From Natrinema salaciae (GTDB taxonomy: Archaea; Halobacteriota; Halobacteria; Halobacteriales; Natrialbaceae), in NCBI RefSeq assembly GCF_900110865.1, contig NZ_FOFD01000003.1:558001-622000 (forward strand): a stretch of 64,000 bases of DNA, read 5' to 3'. The position numbers and the translations under genes were made by a program. This document shows, one piece after another, positions 63,728 to 64,000 of the stretch. The notes below the pieces were generated by a model. The model worked only from the letters and a program-made list of their open reading frames with translations. It made no database searches and was not told where the DNA came from. Positions within the stretch are counted from its first letter, which is position 1. Every line of letters begins with the position of its first letter.

Positions 63728-64000
63728 TCAGATCTCGGCGGCCGGCTCCGGCAGATCGTACGTGACTCCCGTCAGTTCCCTCGAGACGGTCCACAGCCGA
63801 CGGGCCGTCTCCTCGTCGTAGGAGCGATCCGAGGAGGCCTGTCGCTCGGGCGTCCCGCGCATGTTCTTGAACCCGCCGGGGCCGTAGTACGCGCCGCCCT
63901 CGGCCTCGGGCGCGGTCGCGGCGTACAGCGTCGGCAGCGCGCCCATCTCGGCCGACTGTGCGGCCACCGTGTTCATGAGTCGCATCGCCGCCATTCGAAG
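63728..64000 (-). CDS. SDR-family oxidoreductase, C-terminal part (5' end outside window)
   Basis: The last 91 residues of a short-chain dehydrogenase of the retinol-dehydrogenase-like group common in haloarchaea: AAQSAEMGALPTLYAATAPE, GGAYYGPGGFKNMRG and SSDRSYDEETARRLWTVSRE, ending GVTYDLPEPAAEI. The frame stays open to the window edge; the Rossmann domain and the catalytic Tyr-Lys are outside. Substrate unknown. Confidence 0.85.
   Translation of the reverse strand, partial: LRMAAMRLMNTVAAQSAEMGALPTLYAATAPEAEGGAYYGPGGFKNMRGTPERQASSDRSYDEETARRLWTVSRELTGVTYDLPEPAAEI

Overview
The window is chromosomal DNA of a haloarchaeon (class Halobacteria; the gene set would suit a Natrialbales-like genome, but that rank is a guess). 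The evidence is high G+C, strongly acidic proteins, split archaeal RNA polymerase genes (rpo H, B'', B', A', A''), type II GAPDH, archaeal EF-2, many twin-arginine (Tat) signals, and TATA boxes 25-30 bases before start codons, as expected for leaderless transcripts.

Layout. 0-9 kb: housekeeping genes (M50 protease, L10e, ATP-grasp ligase, Hsp20, GAPDH, M29 aminopeptidase, two Pcm paralogues). 9-13.5 kb: a variable stretch with two G-rich hairpin repeats, a REC/GAF/HTH_10 regulator, an orphan PD-(D/E)XK nuclease, a probable IS200/IS605-type remnant and two identical tRNA-Asp genes. 13.7-31.3 kb: the transcription/translation cluster rpoH-B''-B'-A'-A''-nusA ... rps12-rps7 ... EF-2, interrupted twice. 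Between nusA and rps12 lie a PIN-like fragment, a Tat-exported protein whose last 59 residues hold all ten of its cysteines, a decayed second copy of rpoA'/rpoA''/nusA and a lipoprotein gene. Between rps7 and EF-2 lie another Tat protein, a DUF7504-type protein and a DUF5781-type protein. 31.5-48.7 kb: serS, MgtE-type Mg transport with a PhoU/TrkA-C protein, a crcB pair behind a fluoride riboswitch, a CDF transporter, a histidine kinase, acyl-CoA synthetase, an NhaP/TrkA antiporter, aldehyde ferredoxin oxidoreductase and a TraB protein. 48.8-51.7 kb: an A+T-richer island of Tat-exported proteins (one probably frameshifted) ending in a cluster of hairpins and a duplicated thiolase 3' end. 51.7-64 kb: thiolase, beta-propeller protein, DUF5806-type protein, tRNA-Leu, ferredoxin, then a proline module (IclR regulator, aldehyde dehydrogenase remnant, proline dehydrogenase, a 48-residue membrane protein, PutP-type symporter) and the end of an SDR oxidoreductase.

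The best candidates for something undescribed are the ten-cysteine exported protein at 22.3-23.0 kb, whose precursor plan resembles halocin C8 without visible sequence similarity, and the duplicated RNA polymerase/nusA segment beside it, in which 159 bases stay identical to nusA while the rest has decayed. The fluoride riboswitch, the small partner protein of the proline symporter and the paired operator-like repeats before the IclR gene are well-supported smaller finds.
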